From: Lachnospiraceae bacterium
Lineage (GTDB): Bacteria > Bacillota > Clostridia > Lachnospirales > Lachnospiraceae
DNA: 11,045 bases
Assembly: GCA_017477005.1 (NCBI GenBank)
Contig: JAFUXY010000159.1
Span: forward strand, 1 to 11,045
Reading direction: 5' to 3'
In this document: positions 1 through 8,033 of the stretch, piece by piece
Numbering within the stretch: position 1 is the first letter of the stretch
How the letters are laid out: each line of letters opens with the position of its first letter
Program-made: the position numbers and the translations under genes
The notes under the pieces: generated by a model
Database searches by the model: none
The model's input: the letters and a program-made list of their open reading frames with translations, nothing else
Told to the model about the DNA's origin: nothing

Positions 1-433
1 GGACATTGCCGTCCACCGCCGGGACTGGAAGGTCGAAGGCGAAGGAAGCAATGGCGCCCGCCGTGTAGGGGCCGATTCCCGGCAGAGCGAGAATTTCCTT
101 GTAGTGGCGAGGCATAGCGCCGCCGTGGTTTTCGGTCATGGCGATTGCCGCCTTTTTCAAATTCCTGGCGCGACTATAATACCCCAGTCCTTCCCAGAGC
201 TTCATCAAGCGGTCGTCCTCGCAGGCGGCCAGAGAGGGGATGTCGGGCAGCTCTGATAGAAATCGATGGTAATACGGGATGACCGCTTCGATCCGCGTCT
301 GCTGCAGCATGACCTCTGAGATCCAGATGCGGTAGGGGTCTTTGGTGTCCCGCCACGGCAGCGGCCGGTGGTTTTCATCATACCAATCCTTCAGAGGGGA
401 GATCAGGCGGGAAATTGGAATTTCATTTAGCAT
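1..433 (-). CDS. mutY: A/G-specific adenine DNA glycosylase, N-terminal part (cut by window edge)
   Basis: MutY removes adenine mispaired with 8-oxoguanine in base excision repair. The 144 codons present carry the family hallmarks. HRPLPWRDT is at residues 22-30. SEVMLQQTR, at about 39-47, contains the glutamate (E40) matching the catalytic Glu of E. coli MutY. The helix-hairpin-helix LPGIGPYTAGAI is at 117-128. VDGNV, at the cut end, has the catalytic Asp D141. The C-terminal iron-sulfur cluster and 8-oxoG recognition domain lie outside the window. The start ATG (431-433) has a GAGG ribosome binding site about 7 nt upstream. The reading frame is open to the edge. It is transcribed in the same direction as the crotonase gene but 152 bp apart, with a possible terminator between. 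Identity is seen from motifs; the intactness of the rest is unknown. Confidence 0.95.
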   Translation of the reverse strand, partial: MLNEIPISRLISPLKDWYDENHRPLPWRDTKDPYRIWISEVMLQQTRIEAVIPYYHRFLSELPDIPSLAACEDDRLMKLWEGLGYYSRARNLKKAAIAMTENHGGAMPRHYKEILALPGIGPYTAGAIASFAFDLPVPAVDGNV

Positions 434-499
434 AAGCAATCCTCATGGAAGCAGGGGTGTTGGCGGTGAAGCGGGAGGCATCGGACATTTGCGGCATAG

Positions 500-523
500 A
501 AAATCCGGGGAACCCGGCATTTT
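500..523 (-). terminator. Possible intrinsic terminator downstream of the crotonase gene
   Basis: A CCGGG-GAA-CCCGG hairpin is flanked by AAAAT and ATTTT arms that pair around one bulged base. Read on the minus strand, the stem ends in ATTTT about 60 nt after the crotonase stop codon and about 65 nt before the mutY start. The T-tract is short, so termination may be weak. The rest of the 434-585 gap shows only the mutY ribosome binding site. Confidence 0.4.
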
Positions 524-585
524 GGAACTACACAAAATGTATCGGATTGCCCCGGATCGAAGTTTCTGAATCATCCGAAGATGGA

Positions 586-1389
586 TCAGAAGTCTGTCAA
601 CTCGCCTTTTCTCTTCTCAAGGAAGGCGCCCATTCCCTCCTTTTTGTCATGGGTGTCGTTGACAACGCCGAACAGGTTCGCTTCCATCTCGACAGCATTG
701 TGGATGTCCATATCGTAGCCGTTGTTGATCGCAGCCTTTGCTACTGCGTTCGCATAGCTGCCCTTTGAAGCGATCTTTGAAGCCATCTTCTTGGCGGTCG
801 GGATCAATTCTTCGGTAGGTACAACCTTGTTCACGAGGCCGATGCGATAAGCCTCATTTGCGTCGATATTGTCGCAGGTGAAGATCATTTCCTTGGCGCG
901 ACCCATACCAACCAGTCTGGCCAGTCTCTGCGTACCGCCGAATCCCGGAATGATGCCCAACCCTGTCTCCGGCTGTCCGAAGATAGCATTCTCGGAAGCG
1001 ATGCGGATATCGCAGGCCATAGCGATCTCGCAGCCACCGCCCAAGGCAAAGCCATTGACTGCGGCAATCGTGATCTGGCGCATTTCCATCAGCTTGAAGA
1101 ACGGCTTGGAAGCGCGAATGCCGAAGGCTCTTGCTTCGGGAGCAGAGAAATTGACCATTTCGGAAATATCTGCGCCTGCCACAAAGGACTTGAACGCATT
1201 GCCCTTCTTGTCCGGGCCACCCGTCAAGATCACAACCTTGATGCCGTCATTTGCTTCGATCTCTGTCAGACAGGCACCGAGCTCATCCAAGGTCTCGCTG
1301 TTCAACGCGTTCAGAGCGCCGGGTCTCGAAATCGCAAGTACCGCCACCTCGTCTTCTACTTCGAGTGTCAGATTTTTGTAGTCCGCCAT
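586..1389 (-). CDS. Enoyl-CoA hydratase / crotonase family protein (3-hydroxybutyryl-CoA dehydratase-like)
   Basis: This 267-residue protein has the usual length and pattern of short-chain enoyl-CoA hydratases, which reversibly hydrate 2-enoyl-CoA to 3-hydroxyacyl-CoA. The oxyanion-hole segment is at SFVAGADI (68-75) and the second one at ALGGGCEIAMACD (115-127). The two glutamates matching the catalytic pair of rat enoyl-CoA hydratase are E121 in GGGCE and E141 in GQPETGLGIIPGFGGTQRL. Both are present, so hydratase chemistry is likely, and the pattern resembles clostridial Crt of butyrate-type metabolism. The ATG at 1387-1389 follows a strong GGAGGAGG site (about 1401-1408 on the minus strand) at good spacing. 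It appears to be a single-gene unit with its own promoter at 1481-1509. No other butyryl-CoA pathway gene is in the window, so the physiological substrate is not fixed by context. Confidence 0.92.
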   Translation of the reverse strand: MADYKNLTLEVEDEVAVLAISRPGALNALNSETLDELGACLTEIEANDGIKVVILTGGPDKKGNAFKSFVAGADISEMVNFSAPEARAFGIRASKPFFKLMEMRQITIAAVNGFALGGGCEIAMACDIRIASENAIFGQPETGLGIIPGFGGTQRLARLVGMGRAKEMIFTCDNIDANEAYRIGLVNKVVPTEELIPTAKKMASKIASKGSYANAVAKAAINNGYDMDIHNAVEMEANLFGVVNDTHDKKEGMGAFLEKRKGELTDF

Positions 1390-1480
1390 AATAAAAATAC
1401 CTCCTCCTCTGTTTCAAATTGTCGGATGCCAGCGCCCAATGATCCCATTCAACGGTGACATCGTTCTAAATACTGATTCC

Positions 1481-1509
1481 ACTATATACGATTGTGGCTT
1501 TTTTTTCAA
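1481..1509 (-). promoter_or_regulatory. Sigma-A-like promoter of the crotonase gene
   Basis: On the minus strand TTGAAA (1504-1509) is separated by exactly 17 bp from TATAGT (1481-1486), a good vegetative promoter about 90 bp before the crotonase start. It lies back to back with the putative glnN promoter, so the two divergent promoters share about 40 bp. Confidence 0.6.
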
Positions 1510-1521
1510 GAGGGTATAGGG

Positions 1522-1527
1522 TATAAT
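1522..1527 (+). promoter_or_regulatory. Perfect -10 box of the presumed glnN promoter
   Basis: TATAAT lies about 78 bp before the chosen glnN start. No good -35 box is visible at 16-18 bp: the sequence there is a T-tract, while TTGTGG at 1493-1498 is too far away. An activator or the T-tract may compensate. The leader that follows contains a possible hairpin (CGAGGTT at 1537-1543 with AAC/CTCG at 1548-1556). Confidence 0.45.
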
Positions 1528-1604
1528 CAAGGAAATCGAGGTTTAGTAACCACTCGTTGTTCCTTTGAGTGAACAGACGCAATTCTTTTGAAAGGATGAG
1601 AGAG

Positions 1605-3719
1605 ATGAACGAATATTTCAACGTAGCGGATATTTTTGGCGACAATGTCTTCAACGACCAGATGATGCAGGAGCGACTGCCGAAGAAGATCTACAGGAAG
1701 CTGAAGGAGACGATCCGGGAGGGGCGGGATCTTGATCCGGACACGGCGGATGTGGTGGAGCATGAAATGAAGGATTGGGCGATTGAAAAGGGCGCGACCC
1801 ATTTCACGCACTGGTTTCAACCTCTGACGGGAGTGACGGCGGAAAAGCATGATTCGTTCATCTCGGCGCCGATGGAGAATGGCAAAGTGCTGATGACCTT
1901 TTCGGGAAAGGAGCTGATCAAGGGGGAGCCGGATGCTTCTTCATTTCCATCGGGCGGGCTGCGGGCGACCTTTGAGGCGAGGGGATATACGGCCTGGGAT
2001 CCGACGTCTCCGGCCTTTGTCCGACAGGACGCTGCGGGCGCGACCCTCTGTATTCCAACGGCGTTCTGCTCGTTCACCGGCGAGGCCTTGGATCAAAAAA
2101 CGCCGCTTCTGCGGTCGATGGAGGCCTTGAGCAAGCAGACGATTCGGCTTCTGCGGCTGCTCGGCAACACGACCTCGAAAAAAGCCGTGCCCTGCGTCGG
2201 GATTGAGCAGGAGTATTTTTTGATCGATCGAAACGATTTTCTGGTCCGGAAGGATCTCGTGTACACCGGGCGGACGCTGGTGGGTGCGATGCCGCCTAAA
2301 GGCCAGGAGATGGACGATCATTATTTCGGAGCGATCCGGGAGCGGATCGGAGCGTTTATGCGGGATGTCAATACGGAGCTTTGGAAGCTCGGCGTCGCCG
2401 CGAAAACGCAGCACAACGAGGCGGCGCCGGGCCAGCACGAACTGGCACCGATCTATACCCAGGTGAATGTAGCGGTGGATCACAATCAGATGATCATGGA
2501 GACGCTTAAAAAAGTCGCCTATCGGCACAATCTGCAATGCCTGCTGCACGAGAAGCCGTTTGCCGGAGTCAATGGTTCGGGCAAGCATGACAACTGGTCG
2601 TTGGTCACAGACGATGGGATCAATCTGCTCGATCCTGGCAAGACACCGCATGAAAACGTACAGTTTTTGCTGGTGCTCTGCTGCATCCTGAAGGCAGTGG
2701 ACGTGCATGCAGATCTGCTGCGTGAGTCGGCGGCGGATGTGGGCAACGACCATCGGCTGGGAGCGGACGAGGCGCCTCCGGCGATTATCTCTGTCTATCT
2801 CGGGGAGCAGCTTCAGGACGTGCTTTCGCAGTTGATCTCCACTGGATTTGCGACGCACAGCATTGGAGAAAAGAAGCTCGAAACAGGGGTCAAGACGCTG
2901 CCGGAGTTTTTGAAGGATGCGGCCGACCGCAACCGCACCTCCCCGTTTGCATTCACCGGCAACAAATTTGAATTTCGTATGGTGGGTTCCGAGGACTCAG
3001 CGGGGGAGCCAAATACAGTGATCAACACCATTGTGGCAGAGGCCTTTTCGGATGCCGCGGAGGAGCTGGAAAAAGCGGAGAACGTGGATCTGGCAGTCCA
3101 TGATCTGATCAAGCGTTATGCAGCCGAGCACCAGAGAATCGTGTTCAATGGCAATGGATATTCCCAGGAATGGGTGGAGGAGGCCGAGCGGCGGGGACTG
3201 CCCCATATCAAAAACATGGTGGACGCAATTCCGGCGCTGACCCATGAAAAGACGATTCGTCTGTTTGAGAGGTTCGGGGTGCTCACCCGCGCGGAGCTGG
3301 TGTCCCGGGCCGAGATCGAATACGAGATCTACGCGAAGAAGTTGAATATCGAAGCGAAAACCTTGATCGATATTACCAAAAAGCAGATCATCCCATCGGT
3401 GATCCGGTACACGACGGTGCTGGCGGAGTCCATCAATCAGGTGCGCGCAGCCTGCGAGGCGGATGTTTCCACGCAGTCACAGATGTTGCTCGAGGTCTCC
3501 GATCTTTTGGCGAAGACAAGGCTGGGCCTATCGAAGCTCGAGCAGGCTCAGGGCGAAGGGGTGAAAATGCAGGGCGGCCGGGAGCGCGCCGTGTATTACC
3601 GCGACAACGTGCGTGAAGTAATGGGAGAGCTGCGGATCTCTGTGGACAAGCTCGAGATGCTGCTAGACAAGGAAATGTGGCCGATGCCTTCCTATGGAGA
3701 TATGCTGTTTGAGGTATGA
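1605..3719 (+). CDS. glnN: Glutamine synthetase type III
   Basis: This enzyme condenses glutamate and ammonia to glutamine with ATP. The 704-residue length is typical of the large type III family and far above the roughly 450 residues of type I. Metal- and substrate-site motifs are present: [10 protein letters not shown] (199-208), [10 protein letters not shown] (270-279), [12 protein letters not shown] (321-332), [12 protein letters not shown] (381-392), and NRTSPF with NKFEFR (443-458). The N-terminal GSIII domain and a helical C-terminal extension ending in PSYGDMLF are also seen. The frame opens earlier at GTG 1569 and ATG 1596. ATG 1605 is preferred because AAAGG (1591-1595) lies 9 nt before it, whereas 1596 abuts that site. 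The gene stands alone between a divergent crotonase gene and the ligase-ior operon, which has its own promoter. No GlnR/TnrA-like box is obvious. Confidence 0.95.
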   Translation: MNEYFNVADIFGDNVFNDQMMQERLPKKIYRKLKETIREGRDLDPDTADVVEHEMKDWAIEKGATHFTHWFQPLTGVTAEKHDSFISAPMENGKVLMTFSGKELIKGEPDASSFPSGGLRATFEARGYTAWDPTSPAFVRQDAAGATLCIPTAFCSFTGEALDQKTPLLRSMEALSKQTIRLLRLLGNTTSKKAVPCVGIEQEYFLIDRNDFLVRKDLVYTGRTLVGAMPPKGQEMDDHYFGAIRERIGAFMRDVNTELWKLGVAAKTQHNEAAPGQHELAPIYTQVNVAVDHNQMIMETLKKVAYRHNLQCLLHEKPFAGVNGSGKHDNWSLVTDDGINLLDPGKTPHENVQFLLVLCCILKAVDVHADLLRESAADVGNDHRLGADEAPPAIISVYLGEQLQDVLSQLISTGFATHSIGEKKLETGVKTLPEFLKDAADRNRTSPFAFTGNKFEFRMVGSEDSAGEPNTVINTIVAEAFSDAAEELEKAENVDLAVHDLIKRYAAEHQRIVFNGNGYSQEWVEEAERRGLPHIKNMVDAIPALTHEKTIRLFERFGVLTRAELVSRAEIEYEIYAKKLNIEAKTLIDITKKQIIPSVIRYTTVLAESINQVRAACEADVSTQSQMLLEVSDLLAKTRLGLSKLEQAQGEGVKMQGGRERAVYYRDNVREVMGELRISVDKLEMLLDKEMWPMPSYGDMLFEV

Positions 3720-3745
3720 GGCGTTTGTTTCTGATCTTGTTAGTG

Positions 3746-3774
3746 GTGACTTTCCATTGAAAAAATGGTAGAAT
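3746..3774 (+). promoter_or_regulatory. Promoter of the ligase-iorA-iorB operon
   Basis: GTGACT (3746-3751) is followed after 17 bp by an extended -10, TGG-TAGAAT (3766-3774). Transcription would start near 3781, giving a leader of about 28 nt before the ATG at 3809. There is no room for an attenuator, in contrast to the downstream ligase gene. Confidence 0.55.
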
Positions 3775-3808
3775 GGCATGCATTGACATAATAGGAAGGA
3801 GAGAATCA

Positions 3809-5443
3809 ATGGCTATTGTGGATTTATTGGAACGCAACAGCAAGCTCTACGGCAATGAGGTAGCGCTTGTGGAGATCAATCCCGAAGTGCATGAAGATCG
3901 CCCGGTTTTTTGGAAGGAATACGAGTTGATCCAGCCTACGTCCAAGACGTTTTATCGCAGGGAGATTACCTGGTCGGTCTTCGATGAGAAGGCCAACCGT
4001 GTGGCCAACCTTCTGATTTCGCACGGTATAAAACGAGGACAGAAATGCGCCATTCTGCTGATGAACTGTCTGGAATGGCTGCCCATCTATTTTGGAATTT
4101 TGAAATCCGGTGCGATTGCCGTCCCCTTGAATTTCCGTTATACATCGGAAGAAATTGATTACTGTCTGCAATTGGCGGACGTGGATGTCTTGTTCTACGG
4201 GCCGGAGTTCATCGGACGAGTGGAAAATATTGCCTACAAGCTCAGGGACAAGATGCTGTTTTATTTTGTGGGAGATTCCTGCCCGGATTATGCGGAGGAC
4301 TATTTTCGGCATGCGGGTAATGCGTCTAGCTCTGCGCCGAAGGTTTTGATCGAGGGCACCGATCTTGCCGCGATCTATTTTTCTTCCGGTACGACGGGCT
4401 TTCCGAAGGCCATCCTGCACAGGCATTCCGCCCTTATGCAAAGCGCGCGTATGGAAGCACGGCATCATGAGACCACGCACGAGGACGTTTTTTTGTGCAT
4501 CCCTCCGCTTTATCATACCGGAGCCAAAATGCACTGGTTTGGCTCTCTGTACAGTGGAAGCCGGGCGGTTCTTCTGAAAGGAAACACGCCGGAGTCTATC
4601 TTGAAGGTGGTTTCGACGGAAGGGTGTACCATCGTCTGGCTGTTGGTGCCGTGGGCACAGGACATCCTGTTTGCCCTGGACCGGAAGGAGCTTTCACTTT
4701 CGGATTTCCAGACCTCCCAGTGGCGGCTGATGCATATCGGTGCGCAGCCGGTGCCGCCCAGTCTGATCAAGCGGTGGCAGGGCTACTTCCCGAATCAGAA
4801 ATACGATACCAACTACGGGTTGTCCGAGTCCACCGGCCCTGGCTGTGTCCATCTCGGGATGGAGAACATACACAAGGTAGGCGCCATCGGTGTTCCTGGC
4901 TATGGCTGGGAGACAAAAATCATTGGTGAAGACGGACAGGAGGTGGCGCAGGGCGAAGTCGGAGAGCTTTGCGTGAAGGGGCTGGGCGTCATGGTGGAAT
5001 ATTACCATGACCCGGAAGCCACGGCAGAGGTCATGGACGGCGAATGGCTGAAGACCGGGGATATGGTGCAGCAGGACGCGGACGGCTTTATCTACTTGGT
5101 AGACCGGAAAAAGGATGTGATTATTTCCGGCGGAGAAAACCTGTATCCGGTGCAGATCGAGAGCTTTCTTTCGGCTATGCCAAAGGTGCATGACGTGGCG
5201 GTGATCGGATTGCCCGATCCCCGGCTCGGAGAAATTGCGGCCGCTATTATCCAAGTCAAAGAGGGGATGGAGTGTACAGAAAACGAAATCAATCATTTCT
5301 GTCTGGACCTGCCCCGCTACAAGAGACCGCGCAAGATTATTTTTGCCGATGTTCCCAGAAACGCAACGGGAAAGATTGAAAAACCGAAGCTCCGCGAGAT
5401 TTACCATGCGACGCGTTTGGTGGATGAGCAGAGCAAGCAGTAG
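3809..5443 (+). CDS. AMP-forming acyl/aryl-CoA ligase (ANL superfamily)
   Basis: This 544-residue adenylate-forming enzyme would activate a carboxylic acid to an acyl-AMP and then to the CoA thioester. The phosphate-binding loop is SSGTTGFPK (192-200). The adenine-binding motif is YGLSEST (336-342). The ribose-binding TGD has D418, followed by the hinge VDRKKD (431-436) and GGENLYPVQIE. The catalytic C-terminal lysine is K522 in NATGKIEK. All are intact. ATG 3809 is preferred over the in-frame ATG at 3773. It has an AGGAAGGAG site 5 nt upstream, and the earlier ATG would overlap the -10 box. The stop codon TAG merges into the ribosome binding site of iorA, 14 nt before its ATG, so the genes form an operon. 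Linkage to IorAB suggests an aryl acid such as phenylacetate or indoleacetate as substrate, but the family also includes fatty-acid ligases. Substrate is inference. Confidence 0.88.
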   Translation: MAIVDLLERNSKLYGNEVALVEINPEVHEDRPVFWKEYELIQPTSKTFYRREITWSVFDEKANRVANLLISHGIKRGQKCAILLMNCLEWLPIYFGILKSGAIAVPLNFRYTSEEIDYCLQLADVDVLFYGPEFIGRVENIAYKLRDKMLFYFVGDSCPDYAEDYFRHAGNASSSAPKVLIEGTDLAAIYFSSGTTGFPKAILHRHSALMQSARMEARHHETTHEDVFLCIPPLYHTGAKMHWFGSLYSGSRAVLLKGNTPESILKVVSTEGCTIVWLLVPWAQDILFALDRKELSLSDFQTSQWRLMHIGAQPVPPSLIKRWQGYFPNQKYDTNYGLSESTGPGCVHLGMENIHKVGAIGVPGYGWETKIIGEDGQEVAQGEVGELCVKGLGVMVEYYHDPEATAEVMDGEWLKTGDMVQQDADGFIYLVDRKKDVIISGGENLYPVQIESFLSAMPKVHDVAVIGLPDPRLGEIAAAIIQVKEGMECTENEINHFCLDLPRYKRPRKIIFADVPRNATGKIEKPKLREIYHATRLVDEQSKQ

Positions 5444-5457
5444 GAGGAAATGCGATT

Positions 5458-7212
5458 ATGAAAGAACTCATGTTGGGCAACAAGGCGGTTGCCCGTGGTC
5501 TCTATGAGGCCGGTTGTGAATTTATTTCCAGCTATCCCGGCACGCCCAGCACGGAGATTACGGAAGAGGCTGCCAAATACGATGAGATTTATTGCGAATG
5601 GGCGCCAAACGAAAAAGTGGCGATGGAGGCGGCCTTCGGCGCGGCTTTGGCTGGCCGTCGTTCCTTTACGGGGATGAAGCATGTGGGCTTGAACGTGGCG
5701 GCGGATCCGCTATACACCATGTCCTATACCGGAATCAACGCCGGTTTGGTCGTGGGCGTGGCGGACGATGCGGGCATGCATTCCTCTCAAAATGAGCAGG
5801 ACAGCCGCCACCATGCTATCGCGGCGAAGCTGCCCCTGCTCGAGCCGTCGGATTCCGCCGAGGCCAGAGAGTTCGCGATGGCGGCCTACGAGCTTTCTGA
5901 GCGTTTTGACACGCCAGTGCTGCTGAAGATGTGTACCCGCGTGGCGCATTCCCAGTCGGTGGTGGAGCCGAAGGAGCGGACGCTGCATCGAAAGGATTAT
6001 GAGAAGGATATCGCGAAATACGTGATGATGCCGGGGAACGCCATACGGCGCCATCCTATTGTGGAGGAACGCACGGCGCGTCTTGCGGAATTTGCGGAAG
6101 ACTGCCCGTTCAACAGGGTGGAGATGGGCGGTACCGAAAAGGGGATCATTACCGATTCCACTTCTTATCAATATGTGAAGGAAGTATTTGGAGACAGCGT
6201 GTCTGTCTTGAAGCTGGGGCTTGTCAATCCGCTGCCCAAGAAGCTGATCAAAGACTTTGCGGCAAAGGTGGATACGCTCTACGTCGTAGAAGAACTGGAT
6301 CCCATCATCGAAAACCATGTCCGCTCTTTGGGGCTTGAAACCCATGGAAAAGACCTCTTGCCTATCTGCGGGGAGTTCTCGCAGAATTTGGTGGCCAAGG
6401 CTTTGGGGGGCGAGGTGCATGAAGGCGAGGCGTTGGACGACCCCATCCCGCCGCGTCCTCCTGTGATGTGCGCTGGTTGTCCCCACCGCGGTCTGTTTTA
6501 TACGTTGAAAAAGCTGGGCTGCACGGTCTTGGGAGATATTGGATGCTACACGTTGGGTGCCGTGGCTCCGCTTGGCGCGATGGAGATGACGCTTTGCATG
6601 GGAGCCTCTGTTTCCGCCATCCATGGCTTCAACAAGGCGCTGGGGGCGGAGAGCGAAAACCGTACCGTGGCGGTGATCGGGGATTCCACCTTTATGCATT
6701 CGGGCATGACCGGGCTGGCGGACGTGGCCTACAATCAGTCCAATTCCACGATTATTATTTTGGATAATTCGATTACGGGAATGACCGGGCATCAGCAGAA
6801 TCCCACCACGGGGCTCAACCTTCGTGGAGACCCTGCCGGAAAAATTGATTTGGAAGCGCTGTGTCGGGCTTTTGGATTCGAAAATGTCAGCGTGGTGGAT
6901 CCGTATGATCTGGAGGAATGCGAGACAGTTATTTCAAGAGAACTCGCGAAAAACGAGCCATCCATGATTATCTCCCGTCGTCCCTGCGCGCTGTTGAAAT
7001 ATGTGAAGCACAAACCGCCTGTGTCGGTTGATCCGGAAAAATGCCGTTCGTGTAAAAGCTGCATGAAAATCGGGTGTCCGGCTATCTCGATGAAGTCTGT
7101 CGAGGGAGAAGAGAAGAAAAAAGCCACAATCGATGCCACGCTCTGCGTCGGCTGTGGAGTCTGCGAACAGTTGTGTCCGTTTGACGCGTTTGTGGAAGGA
7201 GGCGAAGAATAA
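5458..7212 (+). CDS. iorA: Indolepyruvate:ferredoxin oxidoreductase, alpha subunit
   Basis: IorA is the thiamine-pyrophosphate and iron-sulfur subunit of the enzyme interconverting arylpyruvate plus CoA and aryl-acetyl-CoA plus CO2 with ferredoxin. The 584-residue protein begins with the family signature LGNKAVARGLYEAG...SSYPGTPSTE. MCAGCPHRG is at 337-344. The thiamine-pyrophosphate segment is GDSTFMHSGMTGLADVAYNQS (from 408) with LDNSITGMTGHQ. Near the C-terminus there are two [4Fe-4S] clusters. One is CxxCxxCx4CP at C529, C532, C535 and C540; the other is CxxCxxCxxxCP at C563, C566, C569 and C573. It has a GGAGG site. Its TAA overlaps the iorB ATG by one base (TAATG), implying translational coupling. 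The enzyme is oxygen-sensitive, fitting an anaerobe. The reaction direction depends on context: degradative in amino-acid fermenters, or reductive carboxylation in aryl-acid salvage. Confidence 0.96.
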   Translation: MKELMLGNKAVARGLYEAGCEFISSYPGTPSTEITEEAAKYDEIYCEWAPNEKVAMEAAFGAALAGRRSFTGMKHVGLNVAADPLYTMSYTGINAGLVVGVADDAGMHSSQNEQDSRHHAIAAKLPLLEPSDSAEAREFAMAAYELSERFDTPVLLKMCTRVAHSQSVVEPKERTLHRKDYEKDIAKYVMMPGNAIRRHPIVEERTARLAEFAEDCPFNRVEMGGTEKGIITDSTSYQYVKEVFGDSVSVLKLGLVNPLPKKLIKDFAAKVDTLYVVEELDPIIENHVRSLGLETHGKDLLPICGEFSQNLVAKALGGEVHEGEALDDPIPPRPPVMCAGCPHRGLFYTLKKLGCTVLGDIGCYTLGAVAPLGAMEMTLCMGASVSAIHGFNKALGAESENRTVAVIGDSTFMHSGMTGLADVAYNQSNSTIIILDNSITGMTGHQQNPTTGLNLRGDPAGKIDLEALCRAFGFENVSVVDPYDLEECETVISRELAKNEPSMIISRRPCALLKYVKHKPPVSVDPEKCRSCKSCMKIGCPAISMKSVEGEEKKKATIDATLCVGCGVCEQLCPFDAFVEGGEE

Positions 7213-7784
7213 TGTCGGTAAAAAATGTCATGATCGTCGGCGTGGGAGGACAGGGAAGCCTGCTGGCCAGCAAGCTTTTGGGACATCTTCTTTTGGCGAG
7301 CGGCTACGATGTCAAGGTGTCTGAGGTACATGGGATGTCGCAGAGAGGCGGCAGCGTCGTGACCTATGTGCGTTATGGCGAGAAGGTCTATTCGCCTGTG
7401 ATCGATGAGGGCGAGGCGGATTGCATCGTTTCGTTTGAGCTTTTGGAAGCGGCGCGTTGGATGCGTTTTTTGAAAAAGGATGGAGTGATCATTACAAATA
7501 CACAGACCATCGACCCGATGCCGGTGATCACTGGCACGGCGGAATATCCCGAGAATCTGGAAGAAAAGATGAGGGCAAAAGGGATAAACGTGGATGCCAT
7601 GGACGCCCTGTCTCTCGCCCAGGAAGCGGGTTCGGCCAAGGCGGTCAATCTGGTGCTCTTGGGAAGGCTCTCCAAATATTTTGAGGAGATTCCGGCCGAG
7701 AGGTGGCAGGAAGCTATCGAGGCCTGCGTACCCGCCCGGTTTTTGGAACTGAATAAAAAGGCTTTCGCGCTGGGGAATGGGTGA
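7212..7784 (+). CDS. iorB: Indolepyruvate:ferredoxin oxidoreductase, beta subunit
   Basis: This 190-residue protein is the gamma-domain-type partner of IorA, of typical length for the family. It starts with the glycine-rich GVGGQGS (10-16) and carries the conserved EVHGMSQRGGSVVTYVRYG segment (from residue 38). Both match the pyruvate/ketoisovalerate oxidoreductase catalytic domain (POR family). The ATG overlaps the iorA stop codon by one base, and GGAGG lies just upstream inside iorA. No convincing terminator follows: GAGA (7783-7786) and TCTC (7799-7802) before TGTTTTT give only a 4-bp stem. Some transcripts may therefore run on into the attenuator leader. Confidence 0.95.
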   Translation: MSVKNVMIVGVGGQGSLLASKLLGHLLLASGYDVKVSEVHGMSQRGGSVVTYVRYGEKVYSPVIDEGEADCIVSFELLEAARWMRFLKKDGVIITNTQTIDPMPVITGTAEYPENLEEKMRAKGINVDAMDALSLAQEAGSAKAVNLVLLGRLSKYFEEIPAERWQEAIEACVPARFLELNKKAFALGNG

Positions 7785-7812
7785 GAAATATTTCAAAATC
7801 TCTGTTTTTGAG

Positions 7813-7841
7813 TTGACAAGAAGAAATAGTTGTGGTAATGT
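7813..7841 (+). promoter_or_regulatory. Promoter of the attenuator leader and the paaK-type ligase / ACT genes
   Basis: A consensus -35 TTGACA (7813-7818) is followed after 17 bp by TAATGT (7836-7841), preceded by an extended TGG element. GGTAAT (7834-7839, spacing 15) is an alternative -10. Transcription would start near 7848, giving a leader of about 220 nt to the terminator. The -10 is imperfect, so confidence rests on the perfect -35 and the placement. Confidence 0.55.
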
Positions 7842-7911
7842 TTCGGACATGCTGCAGCTTTAGTCACAAATTATTCACAGATTGTTCACTTGATGTAAGG
7901 ATTATTATATT

Positions 7912-8001
7912 ATGAACCGTATCCAACATTTCGCTTTCAACTTTAGCTTTTACTTTTTTAGCTTTACTGACGCAGACAGTAGGGTTGATTTGTTATGCTA
8001 A
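7912..8001 (+). CDS. Phe-rich attenuator leader peptide (29 aa)
   Basis: The ORF encodes 29 residues from ATG 7912 to TAA 7999-8001, with AAGGA (7897-7901) 10 nt upstream. Residues 7-18 read FAFNFSFYFFSF: seven Phe (two TTC, five TTT) and one Tyr codon in twelve. The rest is of ordinary composition (begins MNRIQH, ends DLLC). Such a run is characteristic of leader peptides whose translation senses charged tRNA-Phe, as in the E. coli pheA and pheST leaders. It is likely translated only for its regulatory effect. The Phe codons coincide with the 5' arms of hairpins P1 and P2, and the stop codon falls at the 3' end of the antiterminator 5' strand, as expected for ribosome-mediated attenuation. 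It is too short for standard gene calling. Confidence 0.85.
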   Translation: MNRIQHFAFNFSFYFFSFTDADSRVDLLC

Positions 8002-8033
8002 AGTTTGAGAGTACGAAAGGGTATTCCTAAATG

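Noticed and set aside
869..1381. 170-codon open frame opposite the crotonase gene
   Set aside because: It mirrors the coding strand of a clear crotonase, has no recognisable domain and no ribosome binding site. The same holds for the long antisense frames across glnN, the ligases and iorA.
1569..1604. GTG 1569 or ATG 1596 as the glnN start
   Set aside because: GTG 1569 lacks a ribosome binding site and ATG 1596 abuts the only one. ATG 1605 is correctly spaced from AAAGG.
3755..3769. CCATT-GAAAA-AATGG hairpin as a glnN terminator
   Set aside because: The 5-bp AT-rich stem has no T-tract and overlaps the promoter of the next operon.
3773..3808. Upstream ATG as the start of the first CoA ligase
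   Set aside because: It overlaps the predicted -10 box and has no ribosome binding site, while ATG 3809 has AGGAAGGAG at good spacing.
7871..7879. DnaA-box-like TTATTCACA
   Set aside because: A single near-consensus 9-mer in an AT-rich leader, with no cluster of boxes and no replication genes nearby.
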